Of a stretch of 64,000 nucleotides of DNA, positions 1 to 10,050 are shown piece by piece. How positions within the stretch are numbered: position 1 is the stretch's first letter; each line of letters begins with the position of its first letter. Made by a program: the position numbers and the translations under genes. Source of the stretch: Selaginella tamariscina (taxonomy: Eukaryota > Streptophyta > Lycopodiopsida > Selaginellales > Selaginellaceae); assembly GCA_003024785.1 (NCBI GenBank), contig PUQB01000147.1, positions 283,501 through 347,500 of the forward strand, in the 5' to 3' direction. A model generated the notes under the pieces. That model had not been told where the DNA came from and did not search any database. It saw nothing but the letters and a program-made list of their open reading frames with translations.

Positions 1-986
1 GCCATTGGAAGAAGGTCCAACCAGTTGTCCTGTGGTAACTGATGAAGCAACGAAGATACTGTTCTAAGGTCTGAATTGTGCGTTCGACTGCCCATCGTTT
101 GTGGGTGATATCCTGAAGAAAGATCCGCTTTAACCTGTAGACTCCGAAGAAGCTCTCGCCAAAACTTGGACATGAATTGTGGACCTCGATCGGAAACAAT
201 GCTCTCAGGAAGACCATGATGTCGGAACACTCGCGGATCACCAACTCGCAGTTGTCTGACCTGTAGCTGTCTTGTTCAGGTAGGAAATGAGCCTGTTGGT
301 GAAACGGTCAACCACCACAAGAACTGCATCGAATCCACGCGAGGAGGAAGATCTGTGAGGAAATCCATAGAAATGGATCTCCAAGGAGCAGAAGGAACAG
401 GAAGAGGACGAAGAAGACCAGAAGGTGCATGATGAGGCATCTTCGACCTGTTGCAGGTGTCACAACTCCGTACAAACCTTTCCACAAAACCTCGCAACCC
501 AGGCCACCAATAGTTGCGAGTCACCAACTCAACTGTCTTGGCCACACCAAAATGTCCTGTAGCCGGGGTATCATGACAATCCTGTACCACACGAGTCCTG
601 CAAACACCAACAGGAACGTACAGGAGACCTTCCCGGTACAGGAGTCCATCCTGTATGGTGAACAGGTTGTAGTCTGGACGGGAACTGGAGGAAGAGGAAC
701 TTGCAATGTCAGGATGAATGTGTGAGAACACATTCTTTGCCAACGTCTGTAGCCAACTGCGAACGGACGTCCTGTAGGAGTGTTGAATCTGCTGGAGCCT
801 GATGAACCTGCAGTGCCGCAAGCCGGAATCGATCAGGACCCAACAACACTTGCTTTGACAGTCAAATGCAGGATCGCCCGGGCTTGGTGCAAGGTAAGAG
901 CGCCTAGACAATGCGTCCGCCTTGCCATTCCGAAAACCGGGCCTGTAGACGATGACGAAATCAAAACGTGATAGGAACTCCCCCAC
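1..986 (-). pseudogene. Ty3/gypsy integrase fragment, cut by the window edge
   Basis: This is the integrase part of a minus-strand Ty3/gypsy polyprotein, the enzyme that joins retrotransposon cDNA to host DNA. The HHCC zinc-binding region is readable at about 440-580 (motifs TGHFGVAKT, NYWWPGL and SCDTCNRSK). It is followed by the start of the catalytic core with PWRSISMDFLTDLP, whose Asp would be the first of the D,D-35-E triad. The reading frame breaks near 300 and the core continues in another frame to the edge (VVVDRFTN). It lies directly downstream, in transcription order, of the RNase H and RT below. The rest of the integrase, any chromodomain and the 3' LTR lie outside the window. The family assignment is secure; activity is unlikely given the frameshift. 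Confidence 0.85.
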
Positions 987-2125
987 CTAGCCTGTCGGAC
1001 TGAGAACTCGAGCCGTTTGAAAACTCCAGGTTCTTGTGATCCGTAAGAACTTGTACAGGATGCAGCACCTTCCAGGAAATGCCGCCACTCCTCAAACGAA
1101 TCCACAATGGCCTTGAGTTCCTTGTCATGAATCTCGTAATTGATCTCCGCCGAAGGAACTTACGAGAGTGAAAAGCTACAGGATGAAGCAACTTGTCTCT
1201 CCAACTTGTGATAGGACGGATCCTACTGCAAAATCCGAGGCATCTGCTTCAACGAAGAAAGGACGAGAAGGATCAGGATGTGCTAAAATCGGAGCTGTCG
1301 TGAAGGTGTCCTTGAGTGTTGTGAATGCATGTTCCGCCTTGTCGGACCAAGAGAAAACCTCTGTGCGCTTGGTGAGTTCCGTGAGTGGAAGTACACGCTT
1401 GGAGAAGTCCTGTATGAACCGCCTGTAGAAGTTTGCAAAGCCAAGGAAACATTGTACATCTCGTACAGACTTGGGCCTCTCCCACTCCACGATGGTCTTC
1501 ACCTTGTGCATGTCCATGGAAACGCCAGCAGGAGAGACGATGTAGCCCAAGAACTCCACAGAATCCCTATCGAAAAAACACTTCTCCAACTTCGCATACA
1601 GGCCATGCTCGGAAGCCGCTGTAGAACCAATCGTACATGCTTGTCATGTGCCGCCTGGTCCTTGGAGAAAATCAAAATGTCGTCGAGGTAGATCACCACA
1701 AACTGGTCCAAGAAGTCACGAAAGATGTCGTTCACCATGTGTTGGAACACGGCTGGGGCATTGGTAAGGCCGAAAGGCATTACCGTGTACTCGAAGTGTC
1801 CATACCTTGTACGAAAGGCAGTCTTCCACTCATCGCCTGGACGAATCCGTACAAGGTTGTAGGCCCCTCGTAAGTCGATCTTCGTGAACACCTTTGCTCC
1901 TCGCAGCCGATCGAGAAGTTCCGGGATCAATGGCAACGGGTACCGATTCCGAATGGTACTTGATTCAAACCCCTGTAGTCCACAACCAAACGTAAGCTCC
2001 CATCCTTCTTCTTGACAAAGAAGATAGGCGCTCCTGCAGGGGACTTTGAGTGACGAATGAAGCCGGATGCCAAGTTGTCCTCGATGTACTGGCGAAGAAC
2101 CTCCAACTCTGTGGGTGACAATGCG
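987..2125 (-). pseudogene. Ty3/gypsy reverse transcriptase and RNase H
   Basis: This is the polymerase and RNase H part of the same polyprotein. RT begins at about 2,121 ([20 protein letters not shown], then VVDYRGLN), continues with [12 protein letters not shown] and [13 protein letters not shown], and has the catalytic YLDD box in [14 protein letters not shown] at about 1,680-1,720. The connection and RNase H follow at about 1,180-1,590, with VEADASDFAVGSVLSQ carrying the first RNase H Asp. Several frame changes (near 1,950, 1,640 and 1,190) split the domains, so the copy is broken, but the domain order RT-RNase H-integrase is that of Ty3/gypsy. Domain identification is direct from these motifs. 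Confidence 0.9.
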
Positions 2126-3310
2126 TAAATCGGTCCGAACGGTGGAGTCTTTCCTTCTGCAAGATCAATAGGACAGTCGTAGGACCTGTGAACAGGAAGA
2201 ACTGTAGCCTTGTGCTTGTCAAAAACGTCCTTAAAGTCGTGGTACTTGGATGGTAGAGAAGAAGGAGGAGAAGGAAAGGAGTAGGCGAAGGAGATTGAAA
2301 AACAGGAGAGTCAGACACAGGAAAGGTAGAAGAGGACGTAGGAGTTACTTGAAAGGCAAAAAGGTGGAAAGGAGCAGGATCAGTGGTAAGTTCATGCATG
2401 GTAGTGGTAAGAACTCGGAGAGGAGAAGGAGGGAGCTGTGACTGAAAAAGAGGAAGGATCTTGGGGGGTGGAACAGAAGCAGAGTAACAAAAGGAGGCAG
2501 GATTGGGAGAAACCTGTGTGGATGTTGACGAGTGTACAGGATTGGAAGAATCCTGTACAGAAGTCCGTGGTTGCACAGGAGTGAGGGAAGCCTGTGAGTG
2601 TGCTGACGAACCAACAGGAGGTGGATCCTGTTGAGGAGGAACCTTCGACACTGATACAGGATTGGAAGAACCCTGTACAGGAATCCGCAAACTTACAGGA
2701 GTGGAGAGAACCTGCGGATGTGCTGAGGAACTGACATGAGGTGAATCCTGTCGAGGAAGAGTCTTCAACACTGGTACAGGAACAGGCACGGTCAATCCTG
2801 TAGCTTGTACTGCCTCAGACACCAAGGATGTATCCTGCACGCAGGAAGGTACAGGATTGATCCTGGCTGCTGGAGAGGAAAACGTGAGCGTCCTAGACCT
2901 CCAGTCGATCTGCGGATTTGCAACAACGAACCATGGCATGCCAAAAATGATGGGAGTCGACCGAGTCTTGATCAAGTTGAAGGAAATCGAACAGTTGAAT
3001 GCACCATGACTGCAAGAGAGAGGTGTGGTAGCGTGGGTAACTGCGCCAGAAGCAATCAAACGACCATCGGCCACCTCTACAGGAACTGCACGCTTCAACT
3101 TCACCACCGGAATGCCATGCTGAGCTGCAAAAGTGTCATCCATGAAACATGCATTTGCACCAGTGTCTAACAGGGCAAACTCCTTGAGCTCTCGATTATT
3201 GAGGCGAATGTGTACAGGAAACTTGAGTGATGGAATGGTATGAGCAGCACCAATGGAGCCTGCACCTACGTCCAACTTCGCGGCTCCTAGACGAAGTGGA
3301 CATTGAAGTT
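2126..3310 (-). pseudogene. Ty3/gypsy aspartic protease and repeat-containing linker to RT
   Basis: The retropepsin domain is read at about 3,275-2,850. The active-site motif is ALLDTGANACFMDD. A downstream signature is IIFGMPWFVVANPQIDW, the usual 'G-x-x-W-L...NP-x-IDW' end of gypsy proteases. A linker rich in Pro, Ser, Val and Gln at about 2,850-2,250 separates it from RT. This linker contains a roughly 42-residue block that is nearly duplicated (SSAHPQVLSTPV against SSAHSQASLTPV). Such expanded linkers are usually unstructured. The frame is lost before RT starts, which is why the RT lies in a different frame. Confidence 0.85.
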
Positions 3311-4259
3311 TTCCGACTGAACTTCAGCTTCGGCTTCACGCGTCTTGAACTTCTGGCTTTATTAGGACATTCCGCCACCTTGTGTCCTGCTGCACCACAA
3401 TACAAGCATAGGTTCTCACCCGACGACGTTGCTTCTCAGCAGTTGAAAGTGGGCCACGCTTGGATTTGTTAACCTCCATAGGAACTGCTCCAGAAGGTGT
3501 CGTAGGAACATGTGCTACGGCTACAGGATTGGTTGGCAGGAACTGCTGACGGAATTTTTCCTGACGGCCTCGAACAAACGGTTGTCGCAGCGAACGGCCT
3601 GTTGCATGATCTCCGCTAACGTTTGAGCATCCGGTAATGTAAGGAGAAGGTCCTTCACATCATCCCTCAGCCCAAAACGGAAGTGTTCGATCAATGCAGT
3701 CTCGTCCCATGGAATGTTCGTGCACAATTGCTGAAATTCGGATGCATAAACGGAAGCTGGTCTGGATCCTTGTGTGAGCTTCCGTAACTTCGTGCATGCA
3801 GAACGGTACTTATCAGGATCTCCAAAACAGGCTTCAAAGGCAGCCACGAAACCTTCAAAGTCTTCCATCAATGGGTCGTCACGCTCCAGCAAGGGGCAAC
3901 CCAAGCTCGTGGAGATCCACTTAGTAAGGATGCCAAAAGGCCAACCTTTTGTGCATCCGTCGAGTAGCGGCGTGGTTGCATGCGGATCAAGAGCCGGATC
4001 TGATTCAGGAAACCTTGGAAATCGGCACGGTTGCCACTGAACTTCTCTGGCATGCTGATCTTCGGCTCCGAGAAAAGTTCGATGAAGAAGGAACCACCGA
4101 TGCCTGAGAGAGAGCCTGCGCAGCAGCCTTGGAGGATGCATCAGCAGCTGCATGTGCCGCATGGGTGGAGCCTTGCAGATCGGTGACCACTTGGCGCAAA
4201 GTGGCCAGCTCATGAAGCAACATTTGGTGCTCGCGTTGAAAGTGCTCAAAATCAGCCAT
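3311..4259 (-). pseudogene. Ty3/gypsy gag with CCHC zinc knuckle
   Basis: This encodes the capsid/nucleocapsid precursor of the leftmost gypsy element. The start is placed at the ATG at 4,259 (MADFEHFQREHQ), which opens an Ala-rich helical N-terminus. Gag core motifs follow: FSGNRADFQGFLNQIRLLIR at about 4,050, then FEACFGDPDKYRSA and LIEHFRFGLRDDVKD. A CCHC knuckle, CLYCGAAGHKVAEC, lies at about 3,365-3,410 just before the protease. A frame change near 4,060 separates the N-terminus from the core. The order gag-knuckle-protease-RT-RNase H-integrase across 4,259 to 1 is one element. Confidence 0.85.
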
Positions 4260-4374
4260 GATCTTATGAAAGAAAAAAGGAGAAAAACGAAGGAAAAGAA
4301 TCAAGGAAAAAAAAGTAGCTGGAAAAAGAGCTATGAAAGCAGTTACTATCAAACTGTCAAGCCACGATCCAGGA

Positions 4375-4925
4375 ACCAGGAAAGAGCAGGATTCCAAGAA
4401 CAGGAAGGCTTGACTCAGGAACAGGACCGAGAGCAGGACAGGAACTAGGAACAGGACAGACGGAACGGATAGGATCCAGGAGAGACAGGAACAGGATAGG
4501 ATCCGGGAGCAACAGGAAGGCAGGACAGGATCCAGGAACAAGACAGAACAGGAAGGATCCAGGAGCAGACAAGAGCAGGAGGCAAAGGAGCAAGACAAGA
4601 AAGAACAAGAATGATCGTAGAATGACTGGTGTTGATAGTAACTGATTGTACAACAATTAGGTCGGAGCTTTTATGCTCACAACTCCAAGCTAATCTAGTC
4701 ATGAGTCTAATCTAGTCATGAGCTAAGAATAGTGTCCCTTATCCTCTAGGCATATCCTGTAGCATATCCTATAGGCATATCCTATAGGAATATCCTATAG
4801 GTATATCCTGTAGGAATATCCTGCAGGCATATCCTGTAACCCGTATCCTGTATCCGAAATCCTGCATCCTGTATCCTGTATCCGGAATCCTGTATCCTGC
4901 ATCCTGTATCCTGTATCGGGTTGTG
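4375..4925. repeat. Short tandem repeats in the gypsy leader (CAGGAACAGGA and ATATCCTGTAGG types)
   Basis: Upstream of gag the sequence becomes a run of imperfect short repeats. At 4,375-4,600 the theme is CAGGAACAGGA / GGATCCAGGA. At 4,745-4,920 it is ATATCCTGTAGG- and ATCCTGTATCC-like units of about 12-15 bp. The reverse complement of one is close to the other (TCCTGT/ACAGGA). Open frames here only translate the repeat and are not considered genes. The run ends at about 4,930 where a new block starts. Confidence 0.75.
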
Positions 4926-5379
4926 ACATTGCTCTTCTCTATAGCATTCCATAGCTCCACTATAACCTTCATAGCCTTCATAGCCGCCATAGCCCCCTTC
5001 TTGCCCTAACTGAATCCTATCCTCCTCTGCCTCCTCATACCAACCATCATAACCGTTTGCTTCTTTCTTGTGTAGGATCCTTCTTATCATTGTAGGACTT
5101 TTCCTATCCTGTAGAATTTTCCTATCATCATAGGATTTTCTTACTGCTCCTTTCTTATGAGTTTTCCTCCATTGTAGGAAAGTTTTATGTATGCAGTTTT
5201 CCTACATGCTATATTTTTTACTTTCATGGTACTTTAGATTCTCTTCTTTATACTTCTAAAAGTTATTTCTCTCTTCCTTAAATTCTTGGCTGGAATTTGA
5301 TACCTTGAGTTGTAGCACTTGATTTTCTATATCTTATTCTTTAAGTTTAGCATATGTTTTCTTTTCATGTTTCTTAGGC

Positions 5380-5570
5380 TCATCCTCTATAAATAGAATA
5401 CAAAAAAACATCCTTTTTCATAACATCATTTAACTTCTTGTAATTTACACATACTCTCAATTTTTCATTTTTTTTAGGAATAATTACAAGTGGTAATAAC
5501 TATTGTGCACCTTGTATAAGATAAATGAACCAACATTTAACAGCTTATATATCTCCTCCTTAACAAGTTG
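5380..5570 (-). pseudogene. N-terminal RT fragment of the AT-rich gypsy, copy 1
   Basis: On the minus strand the sequence at about 5,435-5,480 reads NEKLRVCVNYKKL, which matches the gypsy RT motif 'K-x-R-x-C-V-D-Y-R-x-L'. The rest of RT, RNase H and integrase are absent: the element is cut at about 4,975 where the tandem repeats of the neighbouring gypsy begin. The same RT start is seen in copy 2 near 38,465-38,505, and copy 2 ends at the equivalent point (about 38,030), so the truncation is older than the duplication. Confidence 0.55.
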
Positions 5571-6138
5571 TGCATAATTAGGATTCATCCTATATGCTTC
5601 ACTTTTTAATAATAATTGTATAGTGTGTGTACACAAATTAGGAGGTATACCTTTAAGATCTTTATAGGACCATGTAAAAACATTCTAATACTTTTGAAGC
5701 AAGTTCAATCTTTTTTCTTGTAATTCTTTATTTAAGTCTTGAGCAATAAATAAAATTTTAGGCTCATTTTTTATGTCTATATTTACTTGTTCTAAATCTA
5801 TGGTATACACATATGTATACTCTGCATGCTGTTCTTGTAAATCAATCTCATACGAAATTGCTTTATAGAATTTTTTCTGTAATCCAGGCCTATCGTTTTC
5901 CTTTTGCTAAATAGTTTTCTTTTCTTTCAACACTATATGAAGGTCTATATTTGTTAAGACCTTTAGATTACTATATGCATTCAAATTTTTTACTATTAAC
6001 CCATTAAACCAGTCATATCCTTCTAAAACAATAAGTCGGTTTTCCTTTTTAATGTACTTTTTAATATGATTATAGATCATTAGTTTATTTTCTTCTTCTC
6101 CTAGCATCATCTTTCCTATTCCCCAATTATGTATAGCT

Positions 6139-6348
6139 TAATTATAGGATTAGCCCCGTATATACCTTAATTACTAAGGTAACCTACATATTTACCGTAG
6201 TTACCTTACACTAGTGTAAGGTAACTACGGTAAATATGTAGGTTACCTTAGTAATTAAGGTATATACGGGGCTAATCCTATAATTATAGGATTAGCCCCG
6301 TATATACCTTAATTACTAAGGTAACCTACATATTTACCGTAGTTACCT
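6139..6348. mobile_element. Hairpin insertion: perfect 148-bp palindrome plus a third repeat arm
   Basis: 6,139-6,286 is a perfect inverted repeat centred between 6,212 and 6,213 (centre CACTAGTG). Immediately after, 6,283-6,348 repeats the left arm once more as a direct copy (starting ATTATAGGATTAGCCCC), so the structure is arm, inverted arm, arm. Copy 2 of the host element has simply AGCTTTGGCA at the corresponding place (about 39,160), so this is an insertion of about 205 bp. No clear target-site duplication is seen; at most CTT/TTT can be argued. No protein is encoded. The perfect arms imply a recent origin. Confidence 0.8.
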
Positions 6349-6531
6349 TTGGCAGATTTCAACCAAGATCTGCTTAATAACATGGTATATACAATATCTT
6401 TTCCTTCCATTTGGAGGACAATGAATTATACCTTATGCTTAAGATCTTTTATGAATATAGTCACTCCTCTCACTATACTCACAGGCTTAACACTTCTTTG
6501 ATCTGCCATTTTTAAATTAAAAGGAGTAGGC

Positions 6532-6912
6532 TCAATAGGACCTAAACCCATTTTTTTTGCAAACATGTTCTTCAATAAAGTTAACTTCTAAACCTCCATC
6601 TATAAGAACTCTTTTTATCTTATTTTTACCAATATATACTATGATGTTGAGTACATATCCATCATAATCATATTCTTTTTTATAATGCTTCTCTACTCGG
6701 CGAATTTTATGTCTTGTATAAGTAGGTAAAGATTTTGGGATAATGTTTAACATTTGCAAATTTTGATTTTTAATATATGGGGCAATATGTATTAATTGTC
6801 CCAACATAATTGTGATTTCTTGACTCAATGCACTCTGAGCCATTGATTCTACCACATCATTTGAAATCTGTTTCATCGAAATACTTTGCTTTACAGGAAT
6901 ATCCTTTTTCAC
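6532..6912 (-). pseudogene. Retropepsin remnant of the AT-rich gypsy, copy 1
   Basis: This open stretch of 126 codons contains RVLIDGGLEVNFIEEHV, the active-site region of a retroviral-type aspartic protease in the DGG-x-x-VN form found in some plant gypsy elements in place of DTGA. The N-terminal part (MAQSALSQEITIMLGQLIHI) is the usual helix before the protease. The corresponding part of copy 2 (39,469-39,675) is shorter because of indels around the active site. It lies between the zinc knuckles and the RT remnant in the expected order. Confidence 0.6.
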
Positions 6913-7159
6913 AAGAATATCCTTTACCTCCAGAATATTCCTTCCTAAAATAGAATTGGTTATTTTTAGATCTTTTGGTTTATTCTTGATTTCTTGACCA
7001 TGATCTGAAATAGACTCAGGGAGATCTCATTCCTGAAGATGAATGTTCATCTTTTCTCTTGTCTGCAACAAGTTATTGCTCTCATAGCAGACTGATTTTC
7101 TATCTCACTCTTCTCCACATCAATTAATCGAGCTCCAAGCTGATGTTTAAGAGCATTAC

Positions 7160-8620
7160 CTGAAGTAAAAGGTTGATTCCTAAGACAATTTGAAGAAATA
7201 TGTCCTTTCTCTCCACATGTATAAAAAGTAAGATTAATGGAATTTCTTCTTACACTTCTCTTTATATATAATCATTTTGATCTTTATAAATTTCTTTTTT
7301 TGGATATGATCTTTCTAGTCCGCTGTAGGACATCTCTTTTCTTCCCATATTAGGCTTGTATGGTAGAGTATAATTATTTTGATTCCTTTCATACAGCCTA
7401 TCACTTCCTCCTGTGTAAGGAGCATCCCTTCTATTATTAAAGGGATTTTTGTTTCTTCCTTTCACCCCAGGAATATGTTAATAAGAGGTTGTCTCATAGG
7501 AAGCGGCTTGTCATACTGACATTCCTTTTTTTTTTTTCACACATGCCACATTTTAATTGATAAAGTATTTATAGTCTCTTGTTGAATGTCCTTCTTTATC
7601 ACAAATTTGACATTTTGGCAACTTCTGTATTCATCCACAATATGCCTAAGATTTTACACTTAGTACATCATACCTTAGCATCCAATTCCTTATACATATA
7701 ATTGTTTTTTAAGGATTTAAGCAATTGTAATAACATTTTCTCATCAGCCTTATAGTCTCAAACCTTAATAGGTTCTTCCTCATCAACTAAACTATCCTCT
7801 CTTCTCTTTGAGGACTTTATCTTTTCTTCTGCTATATTCTCTATTTGTTTCCTCTTCTTTTCATAATCTTTCAAATGCTTTACAAAATCTTTCATGTTTA
7901 CTTCTTGAATCGTCATCGCATAATGCCTATATGGCTTCTGAAATCCTTATTATACCATTAAAGCAAAGCATCTCCTTACCATATAATTTACATTTCTTTT
8001 CATGCTTCTTAAAACGGTGTGTATATTCTTCTATAGTTTCAGTTTTTCTTTGTAGGATATTCCAGAGCTTCTTGAAGTGCCCTTCCGACAACTCTTCATT
8101 TTTAAAGTATTCTTTAAAAAACTTTTGTAACTTTCTCATAATCTTTTTCACATCTTTCTTTAACTCATAATATCAATCAGATGCATTTCTTTTTAATGTG
8201 TGAAAAATATAACTTATTTTATACAGCTGTACAATTTCCTCAAACTGTAGCAAGTGTCTTTTCTTCTTTCTTATGGAAAATATGGATGTACATCAATGTT
8301 CCTCCTAACATTCTGGAGAAAAATGTCATAGACATTCTCAGTGGGTTTTCTCTACCACCTTCCTTTGCACTAAGATGAGAACTTCCATGAAATCCTCCTC
8401 CTGGTCTATTATGAAATCCTGTTTCTTCTAACTCCTCTTCTTTTGCAATTTGATAGTCACCATATTATATATCCTTCACACCTTTAGTGGCACTTTCTCT
8501 TATTTGATTAATGAGTCTAATAAGAGCTTCTTGCCTATTGACAATATCTATTTTCTCTGCATGAGCAATCTCTCTCTCGACCTGCTTATTCTCTCTCTCT
8601 CTTGCTAGAGATGAATTAGG
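7160..8620 (-). pseudogene. Gag remnant with multiple zinc knuckles (AT-rich gypsy, copy 1)
   Basis: A gag-like capsid segment is visible at about 8,151-7,927 (FFKEYFKNEELSEGHFKKL, then ETIEEYTHRFKKHEKK), resembling the retrotransposon gag fold where a short Leu/Phe helix precedes 'S-x-x-E-Y-x-x-x-F'. Further downstream are knuckle-like motifs: CQICDKEGHSTRDY at about 7,600 (last Cys replaced by Tyr) and CGEKGHISSNC at about 7,200 (first Cys lost). Another likely knuckle near 7,650 is out of frame. More than one knuckle is unusual for a simple gypsy gag. Numerous stops show it is dead. Confidence 0.55.
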
Positions 8621-10050
8621 ATTATGATACATCTAAGGCTTCATCCATCATCATATACACACTTTTTTTTTCACTTAAGCTCTACTTCTTTTAGAGTTAT
8701 TTCACATATGTTAGAGCAGGTTTTCCCCCAACACCCCGGTGGATCGATTCATGAAGGCCTGGCGTTCCTCCCCTGCTCATGCCTCCCCACAAAACTCACT
8801 TGCGGCTAAATGGTGCTCGACATGAAACTCTCTGTATAGATATCTAACATAACTGGCGTTTCTAGTCCCCTCCAGGCAGTAGGGCTTGTTGCAAGGGTTT
8901 GAAGGAGCAAGCATCCTTGTTGTTCTCCATATTACTCCTCACTTAAGAATTTCATGAATTCCTACACAACAATGAAGAAATCCCTTTATGGTTATGAATC
9001 ACCCTTGTTCAAGAGCTTATCCCCACATTGCAAACAACGTTACAGATTCCAAGATTAAAGAGTTAATAATGAAAATGCACAAGTGTGAGTTGAATGCCTT
9101 CACTATGCAAGTCCTTCATTACTCAGTAAACTAAAAATGTAAATGTATGTTTTCAACATTACTCTTTCTAGTAGATCATGCCATTTACCCAAAAGTTGCC
9201 TTGATAGCAATGCAACATTAAATTCGTTTATTGCCAACATATATTATTCTATCTCATTCTTATGATCCCACATGAGATAACTTCATAATCAAGTTAATTA
9301 AACTAGCTAACTTGAATACAAAGTGCACGCTTATAGCTAATTAAGGTTTCAAGTTGTACTTTGTTCAAATCAGGTAACTTGAACTTAGTAAACTATTCAC
9401 TTAATGTTACTTGTAACTAGTGTAATCAAAATATTACGAACATTGGACAATACTTTGATTATATTGGATCTTTGAATTAACTGCATAACATATTCATCAT
9501 ATGTTAATATCTGACTTTTTATTGTATTATAAGTTCATCACCATAGTCTGCTTTTGGAGTTACACTCTCGAAAACATGCACTATAATGAGAGCTTATTTT
9601 ACAACTTCTGTTAAAATGTAGTGTTCACTCTTATGTTTGAATATGCCCTTCTTTTGAAGTCAAAGACGCACATTTGAACATAAGTCTTTCCCCATTTGAC
9701 CACTATTGTTGGACCCAATATTGAATCTTGATTAAGCCAAAACTCAATGGACACTGTCTGTTTCCAAATCATGTGTTATCCCAAATTAAAACACCTTTAA
9801 AGAAAAGAAAAATTTTCAATAATGTGTAGACTTAGGATATCACAAGACCCACCTCACAAGACTTAGTTTGTAAGCCAGAACAAACTAACATGCCATGTCT
9901 TATAGAAGTATATGGTAAAGTAACCAAGACGACCACAAGATAAAATAACCTGACATACAACTTGGAAGTTGACTTCCAAATGGCCTTCCGACGTCAATTC
10001 CCTGTGTGAGCAATGCTAAGTCTTCCAAGATGACCCAAGAGTCTATGTCA
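8620..10050. other. Non-coding leader/LTR-like part of the AT-rich gypsy, copy 1
   Basis: No supported gene. The stretch is matched at about 41,480-42,890 with few differences and behaves as the 5' leader and LTR side of the AT-rich element. A short GC-richer patch at 8,715-8,820 and the TTGGACCCAATATTGAATC stretch near 9,712 are conserved in both copies. I could not place exact LTR ends or a primer-binding site. Confidence 0.5.

Larger units (their letters stand above)
4975..10050 (-). mobile_element. AT-rich Ty3/gypsy-like remnant, copy 1
   Basis: A decayed minus-strand retroelement, repeated almost base for base at 38,030-42,890. From high to low coordinates it has a gag region with several zinc knuckles (about 8,620-7,160), a protease (6,912-6,532), a linker, and the start of RT near 5,440-5,550, after which it stops abruptly at about 4,975. 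Its base composition is strongly AT-rich, unlike the GC-balanced gypsy next to it, so the two are different families. The part at 8,620-10,050 has no coding potential and is presumably leader plus LTR. Relative to copy 2 it carries a hairpin insertion at 6,139-6,348. Confidence 0.7.

Noticed and set aside
4357-5090. Long minus-strand frames with Leu/Ser/Cys-rich or Tyr-Arg-Ile-Gln-Asp repeats
   Set aside because: Translations of the short tandem repeats of the gypsy leader; no domain and no equivalent in other copies.
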